The translations under genes were made by a program, and so were the position numbers. Shown here in pieces: positions 52,443 through 61,737 of a stretch of DNA of 64,000 nt. Positions within the stretch are counted from its first letter, which is position 1. Each line of letters opens with the position of its first letter. Under the pieces are notes generated by a model. The model did not search any database and was not told the DNA's origin. It saw nothing but the letters and a program-made list of their open reading frames with translations. Source of the DNA: Methylocystis sp. Sn-Cys (GTDB taxonomy: Bacteria; Pseudomonadota; Alphaproteobacteria; Rhizobiales; Beijerinckiaceae); NCBI RefSeq assembly GCF_016745395.1, contig NZ_JAERVJ010000005.1, positions 1 to 64,000 on the forward strand, in the 5' to 3' direction.

Positions 52443-52604
52443 TCTATCCTCCCTTTTGCATCGGAGCCTTTTGGACTTGGCCCCGTTGCGGGATGGTCCC
52501 ACCATGTCTCTATAAGCGCAAGTGAGATGAACGCCGCAGGCGCTTCCAACGCAAGCCAAAGCGCGTTAGAACCGCTCTAATATTGAACGCAAAAAGGAGC
52601 CTTC

Positions 52605-53318
52605 ATGCGTCCCAGCAAGCGCGCGCCAGACGAGATGCGCCCGGTGAGCTTCGAGCGCGGCGTCACCCGCTACGCCGAAGGCTCTTGTCTCGTGAAATTC
52701 GGCAATACGCACGTTTTGTGCACCGCATCACTCGAAGACAAGCCGCCGCAATGGCTGCGCGGACAAGGCCGCGGCTGGGTGACGGCGGAATATTCGATGT
52801 TGCCGCGCGCCACGCATACGCGCACGCGCCGTGAGGCTTCCGCCGGCAGGCTGTCCGGCCGCACGCAGGAAATCCAGCGCCTGATCGGCCGCTCGCTGCG
52901 CGCTGTGACCCATCTCCCGGCGATCGGCGAACGCCAGATCATGCTCGACTGCGACGTGATCCAGGCGGACGGCGGCACGCGCACGGCCTCGATCACCGGC
53001 GCCTGGCTCGCGCTGCGCGATTGTTTCGAATGGATGCGCTCGCGCTCCATCATCAAGGAAAATCCGCTGCGCGACCATGTGGCGGCGGTGTCCTGCGGCA
53101 TCTTCAACGGCGCGCCGGTGATCGATCTGGATTACGCGGAAGACTCGACCGCGCAGACCGACGCCAATTTCGTGATTACCGGCTCGGGCGGGCTCGTCGA
53201 AATTCAGGCGACCGCGGAAGTAGCGGTGTTCTCGCAAGACGAGCTTTCCGCCATGCTGGCGCTGGCGCAGAAAGGCGTCACGGAGCTCGTTGCGCTGCAA
53301 AAAGCGGCGCTGGCGTAA
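52605..53318 (+). CDS. rph: Ribonuclease PH
   Basis: 237 residues with AAAAGGAG before the [39 protein letters not shown] and [17 protein letters not shown] are canonical. It is a phosphorolytic 3'-5' exonuclease that trims tRNA 3' ends and forms a hexamer. It is followed by rdgB, as in many proteobacteria, with a family C repeat between them. Confidence 0.97.
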   Translation: MRPSKRAPDEMRPVSFERGVTRYAEGSCLVKFGNTHVLCTASLEDKPPQWLRGQGRGWVTAEYSMLPRATHTRTRREASAGRLSGRTQEIQRLIGRSLRAVTHLPAIGERQIMLDCDVIQADGGTRTASITGAWLALRDCFEWMRSRSIIKENPLRDHVAAVSCGIFNGAPVIDLDYAEDSTAQTDANFVITGSGGLVEIQATAEVAVFSQDELSAMLALAQKGVTELVALQKAALA

Positions 53319-53454
53319 CCCCCTCCCCAACCCTCCCCCGCTTCGCGGGAGAGGGGGCAGATTGTGGCCTTCATCGAGAATGCTGATCGTGAGCGTCCCC
53401 TCTCCCGCCACAGCCCGTCGAGAGACGAGGGGAGGGGAGGGACAGGGAGGGGGC
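53319..53454. repeat. Family C G-rich palindromic repeat between rph and rdgB
   Basis: A copy in the opposite orientation to the 33.3- and 55.9-kb copies: CCCCCTCCCCAACCCTCCCCCGC, GCGGGAGAGGGGGC, a 40-bp centre (ATTGTGGCCTTCATCGAG...), CCCCTCTCCCGCC and GGGGAGGGGAGGGACAGGGAGGGGGC. It begins directly after the rph stop codon and ends 16 bp before the rdgB ATG. Confidence 0.85.
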
Positions 53455-53469
53455 GCTTCCGCAAAAGAA

Positions 53470-54111
53470 ATGCTGACGCAAATGACCCACCGAAAAATCC
53501 ACGGCAAGCTCGTCATCGCGACGCACAATCCCGGCAAGCTCTGGGAGCTCCAGCAGTTGCTGGCCCCGCATGGCGTCGACGCCGTTTCGGCGGGCGATCT
53601 CGGCCTTCCCGAGCCCGAGGAGACGGAGACGACCTTCCGCGGCAATGCGGCGTTGAAGGCGCGCTCGGCGGCGATGGCCGCGGGCCTGCCCGCCTTCGCC
53701 GACGACTCCGGCCTCTGCGTCGACGCCCTCGACGGCGCGCCGGGCGTCTATTCGGCGCGCTGGGCGGGGGAAAACCGGGACTTCAAGGCGGCCTGCGCGC
53801 TTGTGCGGCAAAAGCTCGAGGAGCGCGGCGCCACGCCCCCCTATCGCGCCAACTTCACCTGCGCGCTCGCGGTGGTCTGGCCCGACGGACATATCGAGGA
53901 ATTCGAGGGCCGCGTCGATGGCGTGCTCGTCTTTCCGCCCAAGGGCGACAAGGGCTTCGGTTATGATCCGATCTTCAAGCCCGACGAACTCGACAAGACT
54001 TTCGGCGAGATGATGTCCGCCGAAAAACACGCTTTGCCCGGCGACGGCTCGCGGGCGCTCTCGCATCGGGCGCGGGCGTTTCAGACCATGGCGAAGGCGT
54101 GTTTGGATTAG
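53470..54111 (+). CDS. rdgB: Non-canonical purine NTP pyrophosphatase (RdgB/HAM1)
   Basis: 213 residues from the ATG at 53470; a second ATG at 53482 is possible. [18 protein letters not shown] is the substrate-binding motif. [25 protein letters not shown] and [22 protein letters not shown] are also conserved. It removes ITP, dITP and XTP from the nucleotide pool. Upstream GGAGGGGG from the family C repeat is about 16 bp from the start, slightly far for an ideal Shine-Dalgarno. Confidence 0.95.
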   Translation: MLTQMTHRKIHGKLVIATHNPGKLWELQQLLAPHGVDAVSAGDLGLPEPEETETTFRGNAALKARSAAMAAGLPAFADDSGLCVDALDGAPGVYSARWAGENRDFKAACALVRQKLEERGATPPYRANFTCALAVVWPDGHIEEFEGRVDGVLVFPPKGDKGFGYDPIFKPDELDKTFGEMMSAEKHALPGDGSRALSHRARAFQTMAKACLD

Positions 54112-54134
54112 TCTTTTATCGACCGGAGCTTACC

Positions 54135-54217
54135 CGTCATTGCGAGCGAAGCGAAGCAATCCAGAGCAATGGTAGCGGCCCTGGATTGCTTCGTCGCTGC
54201 GCTCCTCGCAATGACCG
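54135..54217. repeat. Family B palindromic repeat, copy 8
   Basis: CGTCATTGCGAGCGAAGCGAAGCAATCCAGAGC, loop, GCCCTGGATTGCTTCGTCGCTGCGCTCCTCGCAATGACCG. It is 23 bp after the rdgB stop and about 146 bp before the aldehyde dehydrogenase ATG. Confidence 0.85.
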
Positions 54218-54362
54218 CGTCGACGAACGCCGCGTCGCAATTACACAGGATCAAGCTTCCCGGCCGCCTTTCCCTTGGCGCGGAGCTGTGCCTTACTATC
54301 TTCCAACGGTAAAGACGCGCCGCCAAGGCGCACGACGCTGGAAACCCGATGGAAGGCCACCC

Positions 54363-55880
54363 ATGACCAAGCATGAGAGTTTCGCCGCCGCAAAGCCCCC
54401 TTTCAAGGCGCGTTACGGGAATTTCATCAATGGCGAATGGGCCGACGCCAGGTCCGGCCGCGTCTTCGACAATCTCTCGCCGATCACGGGCCAGAAGGTC
54501 TGTGAGATCGCCCGCTCGGACAAGGACGACATAGAGGCCGCGCTCGACGCCGCCCATGCTGCGAAAGACGCCTGGGGCAAGACCAGCGTCGCGGAGCGCT
54601 CGCGGATTCTTTACAAAATCGCCGACCGCATGGAGGAGAACCTCGCGCTCCTCGCGGCCGCCGAGACCTGGGACAATGGCAAGCCGATCCGCGAGACCAT
54701 GGCGGCCGACATTCCGCTCGCGATCGATCACTTTCGCTATTTCGCCGGCGCCGTGCGCGCGCAGGAAGGCGGCATTTCCGAAATCGACCACGACACGGTG
54801 GCCTATCACTTCCACGAGCCGCTCGGCGTCGTCGGCCAGATCATCCCGTGGAATTTCCCGCTGCTGATGGCGGCCTGGAAACTCGCGCCCGCGCTCGCCG
54901 CCGGCAATTGCGTCATCATCAAGCCGGCTGAGCAGACGCCGGCGAGCATTCTCGTCTGGGCGGAGGTCGTCGGCGATCTGCTGCCCAAGGGCGTGCTGAA
55001 CATCGTCAACGGCTTTGGGCTGGAGGCCGGCAAGCCGCTCGCGTCCTCCAACCGCATCGCCAAGATCGCCTTTACCGGCGAGACGACGACGGGCCGTTTG
55101 ATCATGCAATACGCCAGTCAGTCGCTGATCCCGGTGACCTTGGAGCTCGGCGGCAAATCGCCCAATGTCTTCTTTGAGGATGTCGCGCGCGAGGACGACG
55201 ACTTCTTCGACAAGGCGATCGAAGGCTTCGTGATGTTCGCGCTCAATCAGGGCGAGGTCTGCACCTGCCCGAGCCGCGCGCTGGTTCACGAGAAGATTTA
55301 TGACCGCTTCATGGAGCGCGCGCTCGCGCGTGTCGCCGCGATCAAGCAGGGCCATCCGCTCGACCCCGAGACGATGATCGGCGCGCAGGCTTCTTCCGAG
55401 CAGCTCGAAAAAATCCTGAGCTATATCGATATCGGCAAGCAGGAGGGCGCCAAGGTGCTCGCTGGCGGCGAGCGCAACACGCTCGAGGGCGATCTCGCCG
55501 GCGGTTACTATGTGAAGCCGACGGTGCTGCACGGCCATAACCGCATGCGCGTCTTCCAGGAAGAAATCTTCGGCCCCGTGGTGTCGGTGACGACCTTCAA
55601 GGACGACGACGAAGCGCTGCACATCGCCAATGACACGCTCTATGGCCTTGGCGCCGGCGTGTGGAGCCGCGACATCAATCGCTGCTACCGCTTCGGCCGC
55701 GCGATCCAGGCCGGCCGCGTCTGGACGAACTGCTATCACGCTTATCCCGCGCATGCGGCCTTTGGCGGCTACAAGCAGTCGGGCATCGGGCGTGAGAATC
55801 ACAAGATGATGCTCGATCACTATCAGCAGACGAAGAACATGCTGGTGAGCTACAGCCCGAAGAAGCTGGGGTTCTTCTAG
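54363..55880 (+). CDS. NAD(P)-dependent aldehyde dehydrogenase, AldB/AcoD type
   Basis: 505 residues from the ATG at 54363. The N-terminus [19 protein letters not shown] and [25 protein letters not shown] are typical of AldB/ExaC acetaldehyde dehydrogenases. The cofactor loop is [16 protein letters not shown], the Glu motif LELGGKSPN, and the nucleophile Cys300 lies in [11 protein letters not shown]. It oxidises short aldehydes to acids. A DUF779 gene follows, its standard partner. Confidence 0.94.
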   Translation: MTKHESFAAAKPPFKARYGNFINGEWADARSGRVFDNLSPITGQKVCEIARSDKDDIEAALDAAHAAKDAWGKTSVAERSRILYKIADRMEENLALLAAAETWDNGKPIRETMAADIPLAIDHFRYFAGAVRAQEGGISEIDHDTVAYHFHEPLGVVGQIIPWNFPLLMAAWKLAPALAAGNCVIIKPAEQTPASILVWAEVVGDLLPKGVLNIVNGFGLEAGKPLASSNRIAKIAFTGETTTGRLIMQYASQSLIPVTLELGGKSPNVFFEDVAREDDDFFDKAIEGFVMFALNQGEVCTCPSRALVHEKIYDRFMERALARVAAIKQGHPLDPETMIGAQASSEQLEKILSYIDIGKQEGAKVLAGGERNTLEGDLAGGYYVKPTVLHGHNRMRVFQEEIFGPVVSVTTFKDDDEALHIANDTLYGLGAGVWSRDINRCYRFGRAIQAGRVWTNCYHAYPAHAAFGGYKQSGIGRENHKMMLDHYQQTKNMLVSYSPKKLGFF

Positions 55881-55883
55881 AAG

Positions 55884-56000
55884 CCCCCTCCCTGTCCCTC
55901 CCCCGCTTCGCGGGAGAGGGGACGCTCGCGATCAGCGTTGCTGATGAAGGCCACGATTTACTCCCTCTCCCGCGAAGCGGGGGAGGGTTGGGGAGGGGGT
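55884..56000. repeat. Family C G-rich palindromic repeat, copy 5
   Basis: CCCCCTCCCTGTCCCTCCCCCGC, GCGGGAGAGGGGAC, a 40-bp centre (GCTCGCGATCAGCGTTGCTG...), CTCCCTCTCCCGC and GCGGGGGAGGGTTGGGGAGGGGG. The terminal G run ends about 10 bp before the DUF779 ATG and is the only Shine-Dalgarno candidate for it. Confidence 0.85.
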
Positions 56001-56010
56001 CTTGAACAGA

Positions 56011-56391
56011 ATGAACCAGCCCCAAAGAGTCATCGCCACCGAAACCGCGCTCGCCCTCATCGAACGCCTCACCCGCGCGCACGGCCCCATCCTGTTCCAC
56101 CAATCCGGCGGCTGCTGCGACGGCTCGGCGCCCATGTGCTATCCGGAGAGCGAGTTTCTCGTGGGGGACAATGACGTGAAGCTCGGCGAGATCGGCGGCG
56201 CGCCTTTCTACATTGGCCGCGCGCAATTCGATTACTGGAAACACACCCAGCTCATCATCGACGTTGTGCCGGGCCAGGGCGGCATGTTTTCTCTGGATAA
56301 CGGAACCGGGCAGCGATTTCTGACCCGTTCGAGACTATTCTCTGACGAGGAGCTTGGCGCCTTCGCTCCCGCAGACCCAAGTCATTCGTAG
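56011..56391 (+). CDS. DUF779-domain protein
   Basis: 126 residues from the ATG at 56011; a TTG at 56002 would add three. The cysteine-rich QSGGCCDGSAPMCYP (about 34-48) and YIGRAQFDYWKHTQLIIDVVPG are the DUF779 signature. The family is regularly found beside AldB-type aldehyde dehydrogenases and may be a metal-binding or maturation partner; this is not demonstrated. It is separated from the dehydrogenase only by a family C repeat. Confidence 0.9.
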   Translation: MNQPQRVIATETALALIERLTRAHGPILFHQSGGCCDGSAPMCYPESEFLVGDNDVKLGEIGGAPFYIGRAQFDYWKHTQLIIDVVPGQGGMFSLDNGTGQRFLTRSRLFSDEELGAFAPADPSHS

Positions 56392-56427
56392 CTGAACCCG
56401 TTGGCCGCTTTACGTTGGAAGGTTTCG

Positions 56428-56994
56428 ATGAAAGCTCAAAGCCTGCATGAGACGCCGCCAGCGATTCCGACGCCGGGCGTAGAGACGATCCATTATTCGC
56501 TGCGAAAATGCAGCCTCGGCAAGGCGTTGATCGCCGTGAGCGAGAAAGGCGTCTGCGCCATATTGCTCGGCAACGACGCCGAAGTTCTGCAGGAAGACCT
56601 TCGCAGGCGTTTCAAAAAGGCCCTGCTGATCGAGGATGCGGATGGCGACGCGCTCGTCGACTCGGCCTTGGCGATGATCGAACGGCCCAACTCCCCCGTC
56701 GCCTTTCCCATCGACGCGCGCGGCACGGACTTCCAGCGCCGCGTCTGGGCGGCGTTGCGCGAGATCCCGCCGGGCCATACGACAAGCTATGGCGAGATCG
56801 CCCGTCGCATCGGCGCGCCGAAAGCGACGCGGGCGGTGGGGAGCGCCATTGGCGCAAACCCTGTGGCCGTCGCGGTCCCCTGCCATCGCGTGCTGCGCAG
56901 CGATGGCTCTCTGTCCGGCTACCACTGGGGAGCCGATCGCAAGCGTGTCCTGCTGGCGCGGGAGAAGGCGGTCCTGCCCCGCCATGTCGCGTGA
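56428..56994 (+). CDS. Methylated-DNA-protein-cysteine methyltransferase
   Basis: 188 residues from the ATG at 56428 after GGAAGG. The alkyl-acceptor Cys152 lies in VPCHRVLRSDG. TDFQRRVWAALREIPPGHTTSYGEIARRIG is the DNA-binding part. The N-terminal domain resembles the one in the C-terminal half of Ada, without the Ada N-terminal zinc domain. It removes methyl groups from O6-methylguanine in a suicide reaction. It is 36 bp after the DUF779 gene, possibly co-transcribed with it. Confidence 0.93.
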   Translation: MKAQSLHETPPAIPTPGVETIHYSLRKCSLGKALIAVSEKGVCAILLGNDAEVLQEDLRRRFKKALLIEDADGDALVDSALAMIERPNSPVAFPIDARGTDFQRRVWAALREIPPGHTTSYGEIARRIGAPKATRAVGSAIGANPVAVAVPCHRVLRSDGSLSGYHWGADRKRVLLAREKAVLPRHVA

Positions 56995-57001
56995 TCGGCG
57001 C

Positions 57002-57144
57002 GCCCTCATCCGACCCTCGCTAACGCGAGGGCCACCTTCTCCCGCATGCGGGAGAAGGAGAGAACACCGAGGTTTGGGAGCGTGACTCCTTCTCCCGCGC
57101 GCGGGAGAAGGTGGCCCTTGCGTTAGCAGGGGTCGGATGAGGGC
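57002..57144. repeat. Family D palindromic repeat, 143-bp inverted repeat
   Basis: GCCCTCATCCGACCC at the left pairs with GGGTCGGATGAGGGC at the right almost perfectly. Inside are CTCGCTAACGCGAGGGCCAC with its counterpart GTGGCCCTTGCGTTAGCAGG, and two CTTCTCCCGC/GCGGGAGAAGG hairpins around a 20-bp centre. It lies between two convergent genes and may serve as a bidirectional 3' structure. It is related to the element between rpoB and rpoC. Confidence 0.85.
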
Positions 57145-57152
57145 CCGCCGCC

Positions 57153-57662
57153 TTACGCGGCGGCGCCGCAGCACTTCTTATATTTCTTGCCGGAGCCGCA
57201 GGGGCACGGATCGTTGCGGCCGGGCTGTTTGCCCTTCACGATCGGCTCGTTTTTGCGGTTGGCCTCTTCCTGGAAATACCAGCGGCCGTCGACCTTCTTG
57301 AACAGCGAGCGCTCGCGATGATCGTAGCGTTGCCCTTCGATGGTGAAGCTGGCGACGAACTCGACAAAGCCGCTGTCGTCGCCCTCGCCGCCCGCTTCGG
57401 TGGAGAGCACTTCGAGGCCGAGCCATTGCGATTGCTTCGCCCAATGGGTGATCGCCTTGCGGTCGAAATCGTCGCGCGTGCCGGGCGCAAGCGTCTCTTC
57501 GAGATAATCGATCTCGGCGCGCGTGAAGGCCGTGTAGCGCGAGCGCATGAGCGCTTCGGCCGTCGGCGGCGCCTTGCCGTCTTCGAGATAGGGCTTGCAG
57601 CAATCGGCATAGGCGCGCTTGTCGGCGTCGGTTACGCGGCAGGGGCAGATTGCGTCGGTCAT
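57153..57662 (-). CDS. YchJ-family protein with SEC-C zinc motif
   Basis: 169 residues. The N-terminal [24 protein letters not shown] is the YchJ zinc segment, and [21 protein letters not shown] follows. The last 20 residues, [19 protein letters not shown], form a SEC-C motif. It is probably a soluble protein with two zinc sites. The molecular role is unknown; SEC-C ends often contact ribosomes or SecB. Confidence 0.94.
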   Translation of the reverse strand: MTDAICPCRVTDADKRAYADCCKPYLEDGKAPPTAEALMRSRYTAFTRAEIDYLEETLAPGTRDDFDRKAITHWAKQSQWLGLEVLSTEAGGEGDDSGFVEFVASFTIEGQRYDHRERSLFKKVDGRWYFQEEANRKNEPIVKGKQPGRNDPCPCGSGKKYKKCCGAAA

Positions 57663-57809
57663 GCTGGGCTTTCTGGTGAGTAATCTTGCGGGCGAAGAGC
57701 TAAGGGATGGCGCGCGCTCCGTCCATCACTTTCCGCGTGGGGTGCAGAAACGAAAAGAGCGGCCCGGCATCGCCGGCGCCGCTGCTTCTTCGTCTGGCGA
57801 CAGTTCGTC

Positions 57810-58034
57810 TTACTTCTTTTCGGCCTGGAGAATCTTGACCGCTTCGATAGCGATAGGCTCGAGGCCCGCGCCGCCATGGCTCACATGCTCGGAAATCGTC
57901 GCGCGCATATGGGGGGCCCAGAACTTGCGCAAATGCTCGGCCATGCCGGCGGCGGCGCCGATCTTCTGCGCGCCGAAGAAGGAGCCGATCTGATTGGCCA
58001 TTTTCACGAGCTTCTCAACTGAATCATGCGACAT
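57810..58034 (-). CDS. fdsD: NAD-dependent formate dehydrogenase delta subunit
   Basis: 74 residues. EKLVKMANQIGSFFGAQ and AEHLRKFWAPHMRATI are conserved in FdsD. It is a small subunit found only in soluble FdsGBACD-type enzymes and supports cofactor insertion or complex stability. It overlaps the 3' end of fdhD by 11 bp and is the last gene of the fds operon. Confidence 0.95.
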   Translation of the reverse strand: MSHDSVEKLVKMANQIGSFFGAQKIGAAAGMAEHLRKFWAPHMRATISEHVSHGGAGLEPIAIEAVKILQAEKK

Positions 58035-58851
58035 GTGCGGAAACCTGTTCGACGATGCGTCCTGGATGGGTGAAGATTTCGAAGTCGCGGCCCCGCATCA
58101 CGGCCACGAGCGTCATACCGCATTTTTCGGCGCTGCGAACAGCCAAGGCCGTTGGCGCCGACACCGCCGCGATGATCGGCGCGCCGATGCGGGCGGCCTT
58201 TTGCACGAGCTCGACCGAGACCCTGCTCGTCATCAAAACCACGCCCTGCGACGCGGCGAGGCCCTGGCGCGCCAGCGCGCCAGCGAGCTTGTCGAGCGCA
58301 TTGTGACGCCCGACGTCCTCGCGCACGACCAGCGCGTTCGAGGCGGGGTTCCAAAAAGCGGCGGCGTGAACCGCGCGCGTTTCCTGATTGATCTTCTGCG
58401 CGCCGGGCAGCCGGTCCATCGCCGCGATCAATCCTTCGGCATCGACCGTGAGCGCATTATCGAGCGTCGGCAGCGCGCGCGTCGCCGCCTCCAGGCTCTC
58501 GATGCCGCAAAGCCCGCAGCCCGTCGGCCCCGCCATGGAGCGCTTGCGCGCCGCATAGGCGTCCTGACGGCCGCCGCCGAGCCATGTGCGCAGCTCGATA
58601 CCCGCGTCCGATGCGACGATCTCGACTTCGCCCGCTTCCTCGGGCGCGTCAATGAGCCCTTCGGTGATGGCGAAGCCGACCGCGAAATCTTCGAGATCGG
58701 CAGGCGTCGCCATCATCACCGCATGGGTGGAGCCGCCATAGGTGAAGGCGATCGGCGTTTCTTCGGGGATCACGCGTGAAGAGCGCGCCGTCACATCGTG
58801 ACGGCGCGCCAGGCATTCTACCCGAAGAGTGGCCGACGGCGTCTCGGTCAT
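58024..58851 (-). CDS. fdhD: Formate dehydrogenase sulfurtransferase FdhD (FdsC)
   Basis: 275 residues. It has the conserved CGLCGIES loop (about 105-112), whose cysteines carry sulfur from IscS to the molybdenum cofactor of the alpha subunit. VVREDVGRHNALDKLAGAL is another strong motif. In Rhodobacter this homologue is called FdsC and binds the matured bis-MGD. It overlaps the fdsA stop by ATGA, so the two are translationally coupled. Confidence 0.95.
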   Translation of the reverse strand: MTETPSATLRVECLARRHDVTARSSRVIPEETPIAFTYGGSTHAVMMATPADLEDFAVGFAITEGLIDAPEEAGEVEIVASDAGIELRTWLGGGRQDAYAARKRSMAGPTGCGLCGIESLEAATRALPTLDNALTVDAEGLIAAMDRLPGAQKINQETRAVHAAAFWNPASNALVVREDVGRHNALDKLAGALARQGLAASQGVVLMTSRVSVELVQKAARIGAPIIAAVSAPTALAVRSAEKCGMTLVAVMRGRDFEIFTHPGRIVEQVSAHVA

Positions 58852-61727
58852 TCCGCCGCGTCGATCGTGCTCACAATCCGCCGAGCGGACTCGGACAGCT
58901 CGCGATACTTCTCCTGGAACTCGGTGGGGCCGTTGCTCTTGGAGATCTGCACGGCCGTCACTTTGTATTCAGGGCAGTTCGTGGCCCAGTCCGAATTATC
59001 GGTGGTCACGACATTGGTGTTGCAGAGCGGATGGTGGAAGGTCGTATAGACCACGCCCGGCGCCACACGATCGGTGATCTTGACGCGCAGCGTCGTCTCA
59101 CCGGCGCGGCTCGCAACCTTCACCCAATCGCCTTCGACAACGCCGCGATCCTCCGCGTCATGCGGATGGATTTCGAGAACGTCCTCAGGATGCCATTGGC
59201 TGTTCTCGGTGCGGCGGGTCTGCGCGCCGACGTTGTACTGAGACAGGATGCGGCCCGTCGTCAGCAGCAGCGGGAAGCGCGGCCCAACCTTCTCGTCGGT
59301 CGGCACATATTCGGTGATGACGAATTTGCCCTTGCCGCGCGCGAAGCCCTCGATGTGCATGATCGGCATGCCGTCCGGCGAGGCGTCGTTGCACGGCCAC
59401 TGCACGGAGCCGACCTCTTCCAGCATCGTATAGGAGACGTTGCGGAAGGAGGGCGTCAGTCGGGCGATCTCGTCCATGATCTCGGACGGATGCGCATAGT
59501 TCCAACCCAGACCGAGCTTATTGGCGAGGTTCTGGGTGATCTCCCAATCGCCATAGCCATTCTTCGGCCTCATCACTTGGCGGATACGCTGGATGCGGCG
59601 CTCGGCGTTGGTGAAGGTGCCGTCCTTCTCGAGGAAGGAGCAGCCCGGCAGGAACACATGGGCGTAATGGGCGGATTCGACCAGGAACAGGTCCTGCACG
59701 ATCACGATTTCCATATTGGCGAGAGCCGCCGAAACATGGCGCGTGTCGGGATCGGACTGCAGAATATCCTCGCCCTGCAGATAGAGGCCCTTGAACCGGC
59801 CCTCGACCGCAGCGTCGAACATATTGGGGATGCGCAGGCCGGGCTCGGGGTCGAGCTTGACGCCCCAGTCCGCCTCGAAAGCGGCGCGCGCCGCCTCGCC
59901 CGAAATGTGCTGGTAGCCCGGCAGCTCATGGGGGAACGAGCCCATGTCGCAGGAGCCCTGCACATTGTTCTGGCCACGCAGCGGGTTCACGCCCACGCCG
60001 CGACGGCCGAGATTGCCGGTCGCCATGGCGAGATTGGCGATGCCCATAACGGTGGTCGAGCCCTGCGAGTGCTCCGTCACGCCGAGACCGTAGTAGATCG
60101 CCCCATTGCCGCCGGTCGCATAGAGGCGCGCGGCGCCGCGGATGTCTTCGGCCTTGACGCCGATGACCGACTCCAGCGCCTCGGGGCTGTTGCGGTCGAG
60201 CGACACGAAGTCGGCCCAGGCCTGGAACTCGTCCCAATCGCAGCGCGCGCGGACGAATTCTTCGTTGACGAGCCCTTCCGTCACGATGACATGGGCGAGC
60301 GCCGTGACCATCGCGACATTGGTGCCCGGCTTGAGCGGCAGGTGGAAGTCCGCCTTGATATGGGGCGAACGCACGAGGTCGGTGCGGCGCGGATCGATGA
60401 CGATCAGCTTGGCGCCCTCGCGCAGGCGCTTCTTCATGCGCGAGCCGAAGACCGGATGCGCGTCGGTCGGATTGGCGCCGATGACGAGGATGACGTCGGA
60501 GTCGTCGACCGAGTCGAAATCCTGCGTGCCGGCCGAGGTGCCGAAGGCCTGGTTGAGGCCATAGCCGGTCGGCGAATGGCAGACGCGGGCGCAGGTGTCG
60601 ACGTTGTTGTTGCCGAAGCCGGCGCGCACGAGCTTCTGAACGAGATAGGTTTCTTCGTTCGAGCAGCGCGACGAGGTGATGGCGCCGACCGAGCCCTTGC
60701 CATATTTCGCCTGCACCGCCTTCAGACGGTCGGCGGCGAAGGTCAGAGCCTCGTCCCAGGAGACGACCTGCCACGGCTGGTCGATCGACTCGCGGATCAT
60801 CGGGTTGAGGATGCGGTCGCCGTGATGGGCGTAGCCGTAAGCGAAGCGGCCCTTGATGCAGCTATGGCCGTGATTGGCCTTGCCGTCCTTCCAGGGGACC
60901 ATGCGCACGAGCTCTTCGCCGCGCATCTCGGCCTTGAAGGTGCAGCCCACGCCGCAATAGGCGCAGGTGGTGACGGCGGAATGCTCCGGCTGGCCGATGG
61001 CGATGACCGACTTCTCGGTGAGCGTCGCCGTCGGGCAGGCCTGGACGCAAGCGCCGCAGGAGACGCATTCCGACTCCATGAAGGCTTCGTCCATGCCGGG
61101 CGAAACGCGCGAATCGAAGCCACGGCCGGAGATCGTCAGCGCGAAAGTGCCCTGCACTTCCTCGCAGGCGCGCACGCAGCGGTTACAGACGATGCACTTC
61201 GCCGGGTCATAGGTGAAGTAAGGGTTCGACTCGTCCTTCGGCTTCCAATTGAAATTGGCTTCGCCGTTGTTGCGGGCGAAGACATGGTTGGAGCCGTCAT
61301 AGCCATAGCGCACGTCGCGCAGGCCCACGGCGCCGGCCATGTCCTGCAGCTCGCAATCGCCATTGGCGGCGCAGGTCAGACAGTCGAGCGGATGGTCGGA
61401 AATATAGAGCTCCATCACGCCGCGACGGATGGCGGAAAGACGCGGAGTCTGGGTCTTCACGGAGATGCCCGGCGCGACCGGCGTGGTGCAGGAAGCGGGC
61501 GTGCCGTTGCGGCCCTCGACCTCGATCACGCAGAGGCGGCAGGAGCCGAAGGCCTTGATGCTGTCCGTGGCGCAGAGCTTCGGAATCTCGGTCCCGGCCT
61601 CCATCGCCGCGCGCATGATGGAGGTTCCCTCGGGAACCGTGACGCTCTTGCCGTCGATGGTCAGCGTGACCATGTTCGCCGACTTGGACTCTGGCGTCCC
61701 GTAATCTGTCTCTTTGATAAGCGTCAT
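58848..61727 (-). CDS. fdsA: NAD-dependent formate dehydrogenase alpha subunit
   Basis: 959 residues from the ATG at 61727 (GAGGTAGCCGCC before it). A [2Fe-2S] domain has Cys52, Cys63, Cys66 and Cys80. A His/Cys cluster (His112, Cys116, Cys119, Cys125) and two ferredoxin motifs (Cys178-188 and Cys221-231) follow. The catalytic domain opens with CAYCGVGC (255-262) and holds bis-MGD molybdenum or tungsten. It oxidises formate to CO2 in the cytoplasm and passes electrons to FdsB. CARVCHSPTGYG carries the probable metal-ligand Cys. Confidence 0.97.
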   Translation of the reverse strand: MTLIKETDYGTPESKSANMVTLTIDGKSVTVPEGTSIMRAAMEAGTEIPKLCATDSIKAFGSCRLCVIEVEGRNGTPASCTTPVAPGISVKTQTPRLSAIRRGVMELYISDHPLDCLTCAANGDCELQDMAGAVGLRDVRYGYDGSNHVFARNNGEANFNWKPKDESNPYFTYDPAKCIVCNRCVRACEEVQGTFALTISGRGFDSRVSPGMDEAFMESECVSCGACVQACPTATLTEKSVIAIGQPEHSAVTTCAYCGVGCTFKAEMRGEELVRMVPWKDGKANHGHSCIKGRFAYGYAHHGDRILNPMIRESIDQPWQVVSWDEALTFAADRLKAVQAKYGKGSVGAITSSRCSNEETYLVQKLVRAGFGNNNVDTCARVCHSPTGYGLNQAFGTSAGTQDFDSVDDSDVILVIGANPTDAHPVFGSRMKKRLREGAKLIVIDPRRTDLVRSPHIKADFHLPLKPGTNVAMVTALAHVIVTEGLVNEEFVRARCDWDEFQAWADFVSLDRNSPEALESVIGVKAEDIRGAARLYATGGNGAIYYGLGVTEHSQGSTTVMGIANLAMATGNLGRRGVGVNPLRGQNNVQGSCDMGSFPHELPGYQHISGEAARAAFEADWGVKLDPEPGLRIPNMFDAAVEGRFKGLYLQGEDILQSDPDTRHVSAALANMEIVIVQDLFLVESAHYAHVFLPGCSFLEKDGTFTNAERRIQRIRQVMRPKNGYGDWEITQNLANKLGLGWNYAHPSEIMDEIARLTPSFRNVSYTMLEEVGSVQWPCNDASPDGMPIMHIEGFARGKGKFVITEYVPTDEKVGPRFPLLLTTGRILSQYNVGAQTRRTENSQWHPEDVLEIHPHDAEDRGVVEGDWVKVASRAGETTLRVKITDRVAPGVVYTTFHHPLCNTNVVTTDNSDWATNCPEYKVTAVQISKSNGPTEFQEKYRELSESARRIVSTIDAAE

Positions 61728-61737
61728 GGCGGCTACC

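Noticed and set aside
54099-54362. N-terminal extension of the aldehyde dehydrogenase by 88 codons
   Set aside because: It runs through a family B repeat and overlaps rdgB; the ATG at 54363 matches the family start.
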